The notes: generated by a model not told the origin, from the sequence alone. Shown: positions 18,715 through 27,342, counted from the first letter of the stretch. The stretch is DNA of 64,000 bases from an uncultured Aeromonadaceae bacterium (GCA_945957385.1 CAMFKP010000007.1:24542-88541), one strand, 5' to 3'. Numbers and translations: made by a program.

Positions 18715-20705
18715 CACGAAAACAGATATGGCGTCTGTTGCAAGCAACGGCGGATCTGCTGACTCACATCGGGTTGCCAAAGCTGAGGGGACGCCAACTC
18801 TGGTACCGCCACGCCATCCGGTGCTAACGGCTGTACCAGCTCGGCCGTTAGTGCTGGCGCCAACTGCCCCCCTGAATTGAGGCGGATCCGTGACCCCACC
18901 AGCGTGATGCCACTGTGATCGAGACGAAGGAAACTGTCACCTACACGTAAGGTGATCGCCTCGGCCGATTCGAGTCGGATCTCGTCGCGACTCTGGCTGG
19001 TCATGCGGCCATCACAATTGTGAAAGCAATCCCCGGCAGTATGCTGCACCCAGTCACCGGCCAATGACTGGTGATATGCTCCTGTGACATGGGCTCTGAC
19101 ATTACCAGCCACCCGCCAGTGCTGATCACCACCAATGTGCAGCTTGCTATCACCGGCGATATGACTGGATTCATCGAGACCAATCTGCCGTCTTAGCGAA
19201 TGTTTAACCGCTATATCCAGATCGCGTTGTGCTATCAGGCGTATCTCTTCAATGCCAGCTTTATCCTCCATGCTCAGTTCATTGTAACCGCTGGTGGCCC
19301 CCACAGAACGGCCACGCAGTACCGTCCGCGTCTTGGCTTCCGGCAGCGCATAGGGCAACGGATGCAATGCATCGTAGACACAGCCGATCACCACGGGCGC
19401 ATCGGGATTGCCATCGATAAACTGTACCAACACCTCCTGTCCAACCCGCGGTAGCACTAACAGGCCAAAGCCATCACCTGCAGATGCCTGCATGACACGT
19501 AGCCAACAGGAGCTGTGGTCGTCAAATTGACCAGCTTGATCCCAATAAAACTGCACCTTGATACGTCCATATGCATCGCAATACACACTCTCACCCTGCG
19601 GCCCTACGACACGCGCACTCTGTGGGCCATCAATACGCGGCCGCGGCAGAGGTGAGCAGACGGGAACCGTGTTAGCCGGCAGCAGCGTAAACGCGTTATG
19701 GTATTCAGTGGTGCCGTCATGCGGCTCTTCCTCCAGCGCCGCAGCCTGGCTGGCGCTGTGTTCGATGGACACCGGTTGCCAATCTGCATCCGGCACCGCC
19801 GGCTGTTGCAGGGTAAAACGCCCCCCGAGCCGCAATCCCATCTCTGTGGAGCGACCCTGACAGGTCTCGGCACTCAGCTGTTCGGCTCGATATGTGAGTA
19901 GGCATAGGCGCTGAGCCATGTGTCCATCCGCTGGCCAGCCCGGATAAAGCTGCCGCTGACGAACGGAATTCGGCTCGCCCTGCCTGGTCTCAAGCTCGGC
20001 GGCCGGGGTGAGGAAGTGATAGTGTCGCAGCTGGACACCATCCGCCGTCTGCTGCCAGCAATGCTGCATCTGCGACAAATAACCGGCACTGTCCCAATCG
20101 TGGGGATGCGCATTAAATTGCAGTGTGCCCGTGTCGACCAGGTCATCGCAGTGATCGCAAATCCGCAGCGGCCGAGCCGGCTGCTCCCAGTCATGGAAAA
20201 AGAAACACCCCTCTTCACTGAGCAGCCGCTGCAAAAATGCCAGATCGGTCTCGTGATATTGCACGCAGTACTCACGGGGCCGAAGTGGCCGACGCAGCGA
20301 AAACAGCGCACTGGGCAACCCATGCTCTTGCAACAGACGCTGGACTATCTGCCGCATATCGGTCTGTTGGTAGATGCGGCATTGGCTACGTAGCGCCAGA
20401 CGGCTGATCGGATCGGTAATTTGCAATTGCCAGCGCGTGCGCTGTCGCCCGGCCGGCAAGCGGCTGAGTGCGGCAATTTCCCCACCCAGACGGCGCTGTA
20501 CAACCCCTTCGCGATAGCATTGCAGGCGGACCTGACGTCCAAGCCAGGTTCGCGGTTCCGCAACCGTATCATGACCGGCAATCAACCATGTCCACTGCGC
20601 TGGCGTGGAGAGACGTTCGCTGCCGCGCAGCGAAACCAGCTGCCAATCGGCCGCTGGCTCACCGCCAATCTCCAACTGAAAAGAGAGCCCCGAGCGAAAA
20701 GTCAT
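18711..20705 (-). CDS. vgrG: Type VI secretion tip protein VgrG (TssI)
   Basis: 664 residues from ATG 20705, with GGAGGT upstream and an ATGA overlap with the PAAR gene. The gp27-like part (1-370) includes YCVQYHETDLAFLQRLLSEEG, a hallmark; the gp5 OB-fold follows, with YGRIKVQFYWDQAG and SCWLRVMQASAGDGFG, then LPRVGQEVLVQFIDGNPDAP; the beta-helix needle (about 500-620) has the repeating SHIAGDSKLHIGGD...VAGNVRAHVTG pattern. A tail of about 40 residues rich in Pro/Ala/Leu ends LFSC; it has no recognised effector domain. VgrG forms the trimeric spike on Hcp tubes. No tss structural genes, adaptor or immunity genes are in the window. Confidence 0.95.
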   Translation of the reverse strand: MTFRSGLSFQLEIGGEPAADWQLVSLRGSERLSTPAQWTWLIAGHDTVAEPRTWLGRQVRLQCYREGVVQRRLGGEIAALSRLPAGRQRTRWQLQITDPISRLALRSQCRIYQQTDMRQIVQRLLQEHGLPSALFSLRRPLRPREYCVQYHETDLAFLQRLLSEEGCFFFHDWEQPARPLRICDHCDDLVDTGTLQFNAHPHDWDSAGYLSQMQHCWQQTADGVQLRHYHFLTPAAELETRQGEPNSVRQRQLYPGWPADGHMAQRLCLLTYRAEQLSAETCQGRSTEMGLRLGGRFTLQQPAVPDADWQPVSIEHSASQAAALEEEPHDGTTEYHNAFTLLPANTVPVCSPLPRPRIDGPQSARVVGPQGESVYCDAYGRIKVQFYWDQAGQFDDHSSCWLRVMQASAGDGFGLLVLPRVGQEVLVQFIDGNPDAPVVIGCVYDALHPLPYALPEAKTRTVLRGRSVGATSGYNELSMEDKAGIEEIRLIAQRDLDIAVKHSLRRQIGLDESSHIAGDSKLHIGGDQHWRVAGNVRAHVTGAYHQSLAGDWVQHTAGDCFHNCDGRMTSQSRDEIRLESAEAITLRVGDSFLRLDHSGITLVGSRIRLNSGGQLAPALTAELVQPLAPDGVAVPELASPQLWQPDVSQQIRRCLQQTPYLFSC

Positions 20706-20986
20706 CCTACCTCCACAAAGCCCAGAGCCAGGAGCTGTCCACCACAATCGACCCGACTGCCAGCATGGGCCAACGGCCGGCCATTGACCAGGACATGGCT
20801 GGCACCACTGGCAATGCTGCGCCGATGCAACGGGCGTTTGGCCTTGCGATGCGGCAGCAGTTGGTCCCCCACCCGGGCAACGGGTCGCTGCCGGATCCAG
20901 ACATCGGCACTGGCGGTCAGGATCCGGGTTGCCGGATACCCATCATGCCCACTGCCCCAATCACCACGACAGGCTACGGCGGCCAT
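20702..20986 (-). CDS. PAAR-domain spike protein
   Basis: 94 residues from ATG 20986. The PAAR-like repeats can be followed as VARVGDQLLPHRKAK, ASGASHVLVNGRPLAHAGSRVDCGG, with conserved Gly-Asp, NG and CG positions that create the cone and zinc-binding tip in PAAR proteins. It lacks a C-terminal toxin extension, so it is a simple tip rather than an evolved effector. Its TGA overlaps the vgrG ATG by four bases and it starts seven bases after hcp, so the three genes look translationally coupled. Longer frames to 21061 run back into hcp and are rejected. Confidence 0.88.
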   Translation of the reverse strand: MAAVACRGDWGSGHDGYPATRILTASADVWIRQRPVARVGDQLLPHRKAKRPLHRRSIASGASHVLVNGRPLAHAGSRVDCGGQLLALGFVEVG

Positions 20987-20993
20987 AGTGTAG

Positions 20994-21512
20994 CTAGGCC
21001 TCGAGCGGGGTGCGCCAGTCATCCGCTCCCGACGTGCCGGCCACCAGATGCTCCCAGTCAATGCGCCGATAGGATAACGACACCTGCACCAGTTGAGTAA
21101 ACTCCGCCTTGGCCTGATCCTGGCAATGCGGCATCAGACACTGAATATCCACTATCGTGGCGTCCGTCAGCGCCGTCGTGAAGAAGTGCTCCTGGCGCCC
21201 CTCGACCGAGGTCCGAAACCAACGCAGCACAACCTTGGGCAACATCTCCCCGGATGCCAGCGCGTTGTAAAGCAGCGGCACCGCCTTATTTAACGCGACG
21301 GTAAAACGAAATGGGCGATGGGCTCGTTGCCCGGCGGGTTGGCCAGACTGTGGATCGGTGGGCACGGTCACGGCATGTTCGAATGCCTGCACCAGCATCT
21401 CGTCTTCGTGGCCCTGCACATAGATGTTACCGACAGAGTCGGCCGTAAACGCGCCGGCAGTGATGTTGCCCTGGCTCTTGCCTTGAATTGCGATATAGCA
21501 CGGTGTTGGCAT
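20994..21512 (-). CDS. hcp: Type VI secretion tube protein Hcp (TssD)
   Basis: 172 residues, ATG 21512 with AAGGAG upstream. The protein begins MPTPCYIAIQGKSQGNITAG, and GHEDEMLVQAFEHAV, FRFTVALNKAVPLLYNALASGE and VSLSYRRIDWEHLV are the characteristic Hcp segments. Hexameric Hcp rings stack to form the tube ejected by the T6SS sheath and can carry small effectors in their lumen. It is the first gene of the hcp-PAAR-vgrG unit, an arrangement common for auxiliary T6SS clusters encoded away from the main secretion locus. Confidence 0.95.
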   Translation of the reverse strand: MPTPCYIAIQGKSQGNITAGAFTADSVGNIYVQGHEDEMLVQAFEHAVTVPTDPQSGQPAGQRAHRPFRFTVALNKAVPLLYNALASGEMLPKVVLRWFRTSVEGRQEHFFTTALTDATIVDIQCLMPHCQDQAKAEFTQLVQVSLSYRRIDWEHLVAGTSGADDWRTPLEA

Positions 21513-21594
21513 CTGGCTCTCCTTGATGAGCGTGAACGATACGCGTCTATCGCATACCGCGTGCCAAGATGCATAGTGTTTGATTTCAATGGCT

Positions 21595-21630
21595 TAAAAA
21601 CAGAGGCCACCTGAATACGTCAAAGGTGGC
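21595..21630 (-). terminator. Candidate terminator below the glycine-zipper gene
   Basis: On the minus strand GCCACCT pairs with AGGTGGC around an 11-base loop and is followed by CTCTGTTTTTA. It lies upstream of hcp and would insulate it from the glycine-zipper gene. Confidence 0.55.
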
Positions 21631-21692
21631 GCAAAGTAGGCAATCGTCACGCGGTTCTGACTGATGTGGCTAGCGCTGGCCACTGGAAATTC

Positions 21693-21740
21693 CGTCTTGG
21701 CCGCCGGTTCGCGTCTTGGACGCTGCTGGCGGCCAAGACG
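21693..21740 (-). repeat. Perfect 13-bp inverted repeat with 22-base loop
   Basis: CGTCTTGGCCGCC (21693-21705) and GGCGGCCAAGACG (21728-21740) are exact inverse complements. It sits just past the stop of the minus-strand glycine-zipper gene (21755). Without a T-run on either side it is not a standard terminator, so an mRNA 3'-end stem or protein-binding site are options. Confidence 0.7.
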
Positions 21741-21754
21741 GCAGGATAAACAGT

Positions 21755-22282
21755 TTAGCGATGATGGCCATGGTGATGGGGGCCCGGCCGCCACTCGTTC
21801 GCTGGGCGCCAGTCGTCATGAGGTCTGCGGTGTCCATGCCAACCATGATCGTGCGGACGGCCATACTCCTCATCCGATTGGTAGCCAGAACCGTGACCCG
21901 ATCCGCCACCGGTATGCCCCCCCAGCACCCCGCCGGCGGCACCGCCGATCCCGGCACCAATCAGTTGGCCATTATCGCCCCCTACCTGCTGACCGATGGC
22001 GGCACCGCTAAGAGCGCCGATGGCCCCCCCTAGTGCCGCCTCATTACGTTTGCCGTGGCGCGTGGTTGCGGCACTGCCGACCGCACCACCGATGGCAGCA
22101 CCAGCCAAGGCTCCCGTCTGGCCACCGAATTGCTTACCGATAATGGATCCGGCCACGCCGGCCGCACCACCACCCAATGCCGTATTCAAATCCTGACTGG
22201 CCCATGCAGAGCCGGACATGGTTCCCATGACCAATAACCAGGCGATCGCTGTGCTGTTCGGCATAACTTTGTACTCCATCAT
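21755..22282 (-). CDS. Glycine-zipper protein with His-rich C-terminal tail
   Basis: 175 residues with a signal peptide: hydrophobic TAIAWLLVMGTMSGSAWA, cleavage probably after AWA (about residue 28). The middle (35-125) is a run of small-residue glycine-zipper repeats (GAAIGGAVGSAA, AIGALSGAAIGQQVGG, IGAGIGGAAGGVLGG) which form membrane-interacting helices in the YMGG-like/Rickettsia 17-kDa surface-antigen-like families. The last 55 residues contain 12 histidines together with Gly, Pro, Arg and Trp (DHGWHGHRRPHDDW, HHHGHHR), suggesting metal binding or an unfolded periplasmic tail. It has GGGGAG eight bases before ATG 22282. Periplasmic or outer-membrane-associated location and function are inference. 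Confidence 0.78.
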   Translation of the reverse strand: MMEYKVMPNSTAIAWLLVMGTMSGSAWASQDLNTALGGGAAGVAGSIIGKQFGGQTGALAGAAIGGAVGSAATTRHGKRNEAALGGAIGALSGAAIGQQVGGDNGQLIGAGIGGAAGGVLGGHTGGGSGHGSGYQSDEEYGRPHDHGWHGHRRPHDDWRPANEWRPGPHHHGHHR

Positions 22283-22484
22283 TGGGGCACTCCCCGTCTC
22301 ACCGGCAATCTAGCATGCCGCTACCAGCCGCCAAGCCCAATCACACTTTGGTTGATGCGCCGTTTAATCTGTTGCTTTATGGTGCCAAGGATAACGGCTT
22401 CATCTCACGCTATTTATGTTGCATACCAGTATTTAAGGTCGATCTGAGCTTATAATCCAGGACCGGCTGTAAGAGGGTATCTAA

Positions 22485-24029
22485 TTGAAAATGCATAAAA
22501 ATCGATCAGATATACCGCAACATCGCCACCTGATCACGTTCGGTCTGTTTCTGCTGCCGTTATTACTGGGGATATTGTTATTACCCAGCCTGACCCACTT
22601 CGCAGCAAACCACACCCTCACCGCCAGCATGGCTGCCCTAACCAGTAGCTATGAAACTCGACGTCAACTGCTTGATGCCAGCATCAAGCAGTTGTTACCT
22701 CGCATCCAATACAATTGTGGTGGCGAAGATATGCGTCTCTTGCGCGCACCTGAGCATCAAAACCTCTATATCCGAGTGATCGGTATCATGGGCAAAGACG
22801 GAAGTCGCTGTTCCTCCGTCGGCCAATCACGGTTTCCCCCCCTGCTGAGCCAGCACGCGCTCGCCGACGGCTTTCACATCACCACAACCGCGGCCCTGTT
22901 TGGCAGCCGCCAGGAGCTTGTGGTGTTGCATAATCAGGGCAGCAACATGGTCTATTGGATACTCAACAGCGGTTGGATGGAAATGGCGCTGCAGGATACC
23001 TGCACCAACTGCCTATACGGTATCAGCCTGCATCAACCCTCCGGGATGATTAATCAATTTGGCGACCCTCACATTCCTGAAGAAGTGCAGGCGCAGCGCC
23101 TTCGTTTTAACGACTTACAGAATCATGTGGTCCAAGAGTTGTGGGCTGGCCGCAAGTTGACGAACTACTGGCGGCTCAGATTGCTGTACTGGGGCAGTCC
23201 ATTGCTCCTGCTCGTCAGCCTAGGTTTGGTTTGGATGTATCAACGGTGGTTACGACAGCATCATGCCATGCCACAACGTTTATACCGCGCACTGCAGCGC
23301 CAGGAATTCGTGCCGTTTTATCAACCCGTAGTCGATGCCCGAAAGCAGCAGATTGTCGGCTACGAGGTGCTGATCCGCTGGCATGAACATGGCCGCAACT
23401 GGATCTCTCCGGCTGACTTCATTGATTTCGCCGAAAGCAGTCAGTTGATCCTGCCGATGACAGAGCAACTGCTGGCTCAGGTGTTGCGCGATTTACCCCG
23501 ACTTCCGGCCGACACCTGGATCAGTGTCAACATCTCGGCGATCCATGTCGAGGGCCCGGCGCTGGTGCAACTACTGGAGAAACACCACTGGCCAGCCCCG
23601 CACCGCCTCTGCTTTGAATTGACCGAGCGCAAGCCAATCCACCACCTGGATCGAGCGCTCAGCCAGCTCTCGATCCTGCGTCAGCACGGCTACGCGTTCA
23701 AACTGGATGATTTTGGCACCGGTTATAGCGGCTTTGCCTATCTGCAGCGCCTGGGCCTGCAACAGTTCAAGATTGACAAGATGTTCGTTGATCACCTCGC
23801 CCCCCAGGGTGAGCAACCCCTGCTGCACGGTATCGTCTCGTTTGGGCATCAAACGGGGATGCAGATGATCGCCGAAGGGGTCGAGACCCAAGAGCAGGTT
23901 CGATTACTGGCAGAGTTAGGCGTGGATCTGATCCAGGGTTATGTGTTTGCGCGCCCCATGCCGATCGCGCAGGCGGCCGAGTGGCGACTGCCATCCGCCG
24001 CCGATGCCAGCAGGTGCGATAAGACCTAA
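22485..24029 (+). CDS. c-di-GMP phosphodiesterase, CSS-motif sensor with EAL domain
   Basis: 514 residues. An N-terminal membrane segment (LFLLPLLLGILLLPSL, about 21-36), a periplasmic CSS-like domain with the CSS motif in GSRCSSVGQ, a second membrane segment (LLYWGSPLLLLVSLGLVWMY, about 228-247), and then an EAL domain. Catalytic signatures are intact: YEVLIRW (EVL for EAL, Glu kept), SVNIS, KLDDFGTGYS, FKIDKMFVDHL, IAEGVET and QGYVFARPM, so hydrolysis of c-di-GMP is expected. In E. coli, CSS-EAL enzymes sense redox through Dsb-controlled disulfides. Start is TTG 22485 with AAGAGGG seven bases upstream; an ATG two codons later is too far from that site. Single gene. Confidence 0.9.
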   Translation: MKMHKNRSDIPQHRHLITFGLFLLPLLLGILLLPSLTHFAANHTLTASMAALTSSYETRRQLLDASIKQLLPRIQYNCGGEDMRLLRAPEHQNLYIRVIGIMGKDGSRCSSVGQSRFPPLLSQHALADGFHITTTAALFGSRQELVVLHNQGSNMVYWILNSGWMEMALQDTCTNCLYGISLHQPSGMINQFGDPHIPEEVQAQRLRFNDLQNHVVQELWAGRKLTNYWRLRLLYWGSPLLLLVSLGLVWMYQRWLRQHHAMPQRLYRALQRQEFVPFYQPVVDARKQQIVGYEVLIRWHEHGRNWISPADFIDFAESSQLILPMTEQLLAQVLRDLPRLPADTWISVNISAIHVEGPALVQLLEKHHWPAPHRLCFELTERKPIHHLDRALSQLSILRQHGYAFKLDDFGTGYSGFAYLQRLGLQQFKIDKMFVDHLAPQGEQPLLHGIVSFGHQTGMQMIAEGVETQEQVRLLAELGVDLIQGYVFARPMPIAQAAEWRLPSAADASRCDKT

Positions 24030-25018
24030 TCCCCGTCCTTGCTACGCGCCAAGCAATGCCCGACAACCGGCAGCGGACAACGGGCGAAGCGGCTACGGCA
24101 GCTCAGCACGTATCGACAGTGAGTCGCCAACGCTAGCCCCATCCTCAGAGCCCGCGCACGCTCCTCAGCCATGCCGGATACATTCAATGGCGCCCCGTCA
24201 TGGCGCGAACCGCCTCGACTTTCAACGCTGTTATTCGCCCATCCCAATATTTCACGCGTGTACATCGCTGCGGGTGAAAAATATCCACGACCTACCCGAC
24301 AACTAATAAAGCACCCGCTAACGAGCACCGTTATCCGTGCCCGCTGATTCTGTTGGGAGTCGCCTGGAAAATAAAAATGCGACGCCATTCGCTACCGGTC
24401 ATTCATAACATGACCCCACGGCTAATAACCCGCTACTTACATAAAGTCGTACGCCGTCCACATTTTCCGTTAGGACTTTATTTCCTGCGCCCAGCAATTT
24501 TGGCCAGGCAATTAATCCACCCCGCTTCACCGCGTTGAATGACCTGGTGCTGGCTTTCCCCCATTAATATCACGGCCGGCGCAAACGATATGGTGGTCAT
24601 CCGCGGGCGCACCGTTTTACACACCACCATATTGGCTAACCATAGCCACCCAGGGATTGAGGCGCGCGGCATCAAATGGCAGCCCGGCAAACGTATAAGC
24701 GATTTTCTTTTTGCACTGCCGTGCCGACAAGCGTGGTCACGGCAAAATCAAACAGCCAGCAGCGAACATGACCGCGGACAAACCGCCACGGCATGAATTA
24801 ACTAACCACATATAAATCAATCAATTAGAGTCTAGCTGCCACATTTTCACCCTATTTCCATCTCGTCATGCTGGGGAATTAAATAAATTGATTTCGCCAA
24901 TAATTAACGCACTGCAATCGCGTTGAATTCCTCTTTTATTCATTAACTAAAATGCCATGAACATCACAAAAACATAATTCCAACCAGTGAATAGGCCACT
25001 GAATATAATACAGCAATA
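24030..25018. other. Gene-poor stretch upstream of hns (about 1 kb)
   Basis: No frame here resembles a known protein. The first 250 bases are GC-rich; a minus-strand frame (24026-24388) ends with a cysteine-rich segment (CRYVLSCRSRFARCP) but has no ribosome site. From about 24790 the sequence becomes AT-rich with many A/T tracts, as expected upstream of an autoregulated hns gene. It may hold decayed genes or regulatory DNA; no repeats, tRNA or terminator were seen. Confidence 0.5.
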
Positions 25019-25047
25019 TTGAATTCTTATTTTAGCAACCCTAGAAT
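25019..25047 (+). promoter_or_regulatory. Sigma-70 promoter of the first hns paralogue
   Basis: TTGAAT (25019-25024), 17-base spacer, TAGAAT (25042-25047), leaving a leader of about 55 bases before the ATG at 25109. The second hns paralogue has the same -10 hexamer and the same spacing. The flanking A/T-tract DNA upstream suggests a curved, H-NS-bound region. Confidence 0.65.
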
Positions 25048-25108
25048 CGAACTGGATAACCTGATTCAGGTTGCATCGCCTCATTTTAACTTAATCAAAG
25101 GAATAACA

Positions 25109-25510
25109 ATGTCAGATTTTATCAAGGTGCTGTTGAATTTGCGCAGCCTGAAAGCCGCAGCCCGCGACCTGACGCTGGAACAATTGGAAGAAGGCCTCGC
25201 CAAACTCGGCAGCGTGATTGAAGAATTACGCGGTCAAAAAGAACAGGAACAAAAAGCACAACAAGAACACGCCGAAAAAATCCGCAAATATATCGACATG
25301 ATGCAAGCCGATGGTATTGATGTCGGCGAATTACTGGACACTTCGGCTCCCGTTGCCCCGACTGGCAAGCGGGCACCACGCCCGGCAAAATATCGTTATA
25401 CCGATGATGAGGGTATCGAGCGCACCTGGACTGGCCAAGGCCGTCAGCCGACGCCCATCCGTCGCGCCATTGAACAACAAGGTAAATCGCTGAACGATTT
25501 CCTGCTTTAA
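25109..25510 (+). CDS. hns: H-NS family nucleoid protein, paralogue 1
   Basis: 133 residues from ATG 25109 (AAAGGA upstream). The N-terminal oligomerisation helices (1-70) run through SLKAAARDLTLEQLEEGLAKL and a charged coiled coil KEQEQKAQQEHAEKIRKYIDM. The C-terminal DNA-binding domain has KRAPRPAKYRYTDDEG, W.GQGRQPTPI (the A/T-hook QGR loop) and a terminal IEQQGKSLNDFLL. H-NS silences AT-rich, often horizontally acquired genes by bridging DNA. Compared with paralogue 2 it is very similar in the N-terminal helix and hook, and differs mainly in the linker (DTSAPVAPTG) and coiled coil. The frame open back to 25019 is only leader. Confidence 0.94.
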   Translation: MSDFIKVLLNLRSLKAAARDLTLEQLEEGLAKLGSVIEELRGQKEQEQKAQQEHAEKIRKYIDMMQADGIDVGELLDTSAPVAPTGKRAPRPAKYRYTDDEGIERTWTGQGRQPTPIRRAIEQQGKSLNDFLL

Positions 25511-25687
25511 TCCCGTCCCGCCGGTCCCGGTCACGCCGGGACCCGGTTTTTTGCCCGCCCGCTTTTCCCGTCACCGCAACCTAAAACTGTGAAAGAGGTG
25601 TCAATCAGCCATCAGGACATTCGAGCCCGCCAGCAAATCGTGATATCCCCAATATCAGGATCAGCAACAGATGACGCAGGGGGATCT

Positions 25688-26128
25688 ATGTATCAACGCA
25701 TGGTATTAGCCTATGACGGCAGCCGCGATGGCCGGGCCGCATTGCAGCAAGGCGCCGAATTGGCCTCCCGTTGCCAAGCCCGCGTCTATCTGGTTGCCGT
25801 CATCGCCAACGCAGCCGATCTGCTGTTGGCCGAATCGGTTTACCCTTCCGGTGAGCTGATCGCCCAGCAATTGCAGGAGGTCGAACTAACGCTGAGCGAA
25901 GGCAAACGTTGCCTGCTCGAGCGGGGGCTGGAGGTCGAAACCCGGTTGTGTCGTGGTCAGGCGGTCGAGGAGATCGCCGCCGTGGCGCGCGACATCAACG
26001 CCGATCTGATCGTCGTCGGCCACCGTGAGCAAAGTACGCTGGCCCGCTGGTGGCGCGGCTCAGTGGGACAATCGCTGCTCGCCCAAACCCCCTGCAGCGT
26101 GCTGGTCTGCGTCATGGATCACGCCTGA
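25688..26128 (+). CDS. Universal stress protein family (UspA)
   Basis: 146 residues from ATG 25688, with GCAGGGGGA upstream; the longer frame to 25589 is not family-like. It starts YQRMVLAYDGSRDGRAALQQG, a typical Usp first strand with the DGS loop, and ends ADLIVVGHREQSTLARWWRGSVGQSLLAQTPCSVLVC. The classical ATP motif G-x2-G-x9-G-S/T is imperfect: the second glycine is Glu (GHRE), though the RGS end is kept, so nucleotide binding is uncertain. Usp proteins are cytosolic and induced by growth arrest. It sits alone between hns and the flavodoxin-like gene. Confidence 0.87.
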   Translation: MYQRMVLAYDGSRDGRAALQQGAELASRCQARVYLVAVIANAADLLLAESVYPSGELIAQQLQEVELTLSEGKRCLLERGLEVETRLCRGQAVEEIAAVARDINADLIVVGHREQSTLARWWRGSVGQSLLAQTPCSVLVCVMDHA

Positions 26129-26277
26129 TGCCCTGTCATCCACGCGGCCGAGTGCGACCGCGGCTAAATAACCGGACGGTGCGTTTCCAACGGCCAGGGT
26201 AACGCGCATAATCAAAACGCTGGCGCCCGAGGCGCCATGGTTTTCTGTCACTACCAGATGATCACAAGGGGAATGCA

Positions 26278-26832
26278 ATGAGCAAGATCGCAGTTGTCTA
26301 TTACTCCGGCTATGGCCATACCCACTACATTGCCGAACAGGTCGCCGCCAGCGCCAAGGCCACCCTGGTGGCGATCGATAACCAGGGCGACGTCAGCGAA
26401 GCCGGCTGGCAGACGCTCAATGACGCCGATGCCATCATATTCGGCGCACCGACCTACATGGGCTCGGTGCCCTGGCAGTTCAAGAAGTTTGCCGATGCCA
26501 CCTCGAAGATCTGGTTCACCCAGGGTTGGAAAGACAAGGTGTTTGGCGGCTTCGTCAACAGCGCCAGCCTCAACGGCGACAAACAAGTCACCATGATCTA
26601 TCTGCAGACACTGGCGTCACAGCATGGCGGCATCTGGGTTAGCCTGGGCTTACCGCCAGCCAACACCCTGGCCGCCTCGCGCAGCGATATCAATAACCTC
26701 GGTGGGTCAGTGGGGGCATTGATCCAGTCACCGTCAGATGCCGGCGCCGATGCAATCCCCAGCGGGGATGTCGAAACGGCACGGTTGTATGGTGCACGCG
26801 TGGCGGCCATCGCCCAGCGCCTTGCGGGTTAA
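26278..26832 (+). CDS. Flavodoxin/WrbA-like NAD(P)H:quinone oxidoreductase family protein
   Basis: 184 residues, ATG 26278 with AAGGGGA upstream. The flavodoxin-like FMN phosphate loop is YYSGYGHTHYIAEQVA (8-23), and the WrbA-type PTYMGSVPWQFKKFADATS (residues about 60-78) and FGGFVNSASLNGDKQVT follow. These tetrameric FMN proteins reduce quinones by two electrons, protecting against redox cycling. It is shorter than E. coli WrbA (198) and lacks part of its conserved insert, so I use no symbol. It is followed by a terminator shared with the minus-strand DUF3465 gene. Confidence 0.85.
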   Translation: MSKIAVVYYSGYGHTHYIAEQVAASAKATLVAIDNQGDVSEAGWQTLNDADAIIFGAPTYMGSVPWQFKKFADATSKIWFTQGWKDKVFGGFVNSASLNGDKQVTMIYLQTLASQHGGIWVSLGLPPANTLAASRSDINNLGGSVGALIQSPSDAGADAIPSGDVETARLYGARVAAIAQRLAG

Positions 26833-26850
26833 GCGTTAAGCGCTGCCTCA

Positions 26851-26876
26851 CACGGGCCCATTTGCGGCCCGTGTTT
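26851..26876. terminator. Terminator between flavodoxin-like and DUF3465 genes
   Basis: CACGGGCC / GGCCCGTG stem with a seven-base loop and TTTATT after it on plus; it overlaps the stop of the DUF3465 gene. Confidence 0.7.
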
Positions 26877-27342
26877 ATTGCACGGCCGCAGCAGGATAAC
26901 GTCGGCCATGAAATTCGAGCCAGCCTGGCGCCGACACCGATGTCGCACAGTACAGTACCCCACCCAGCGCATCCCAGTCATACCGACCACTGACCGTCAC
27001 CTGACTACCATACTCCAGCCCTTCAACGCGGCTGGCATTGCCCCCACCATATTGCACCGGCAATGTCAGACCGCTGCCGATCTCCAGCATGAAGCGCTGC
27101 GGCTCACCGCTGGCGCGCGGTCCCTCATCGGTCAGCAGCTTGACAACGCGCCCAGTCACCGTCACGGCAACGGCGGATTGACGCTGTAATATCGCCTCGC
27201 TAAGGCGACTCTCATCGCGCTTCGAAGCCTGGCGCCAAGGCTGCTGGGCTGACCATGTTTGCATCTGCTGCCGGAGCAGGTGGCCGCCTGCAATCAATAC
27301 CAGCAACATCACCACCGATGCCAGCGCATATTTCCATTTCAT
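26875..27342 (-). CDS. DUF3465 domain protein, secreted or membrane-anchored
   Basis: 155 residues from ATG 27342 (MKWKYALASVVMLLVLIAGG), with AAGGAG nine bases upstream. The hydrophobic N-terminus is a signal peptide or anchor; the rest is an OB-fold-like, beta-rich domain with VTVTGRVVKLLTDEG, QRFMLEIGSGLTLPVQYGG, YGSQVTVSGRYDWDALGGVLYCAT and WLEFHGRRYPA, which matches my memory of DUF3465 proteins in vibrios. Function unknown; the family resembles small OB-fold proteins of the periplasm. It is convergent with the flavodoxin-like gene and divergent from the region before the GlxA-like regulator. Confidence 0.75.
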   Translation of the reverse strand: MKWKYALASVVMLLVLIAGGHLLRQQMQTWSAQQPWRQASKRDESRLSEAILQRQSAVAVTVTGRVVKLLTDEGPRASGEPQRFMLEIGSGLTLPVQYGGGNASRVEGLEYGSQVTVSGRYDWDALGGVLYCATSVSAPGWLEFHGRRYPAAAVQ

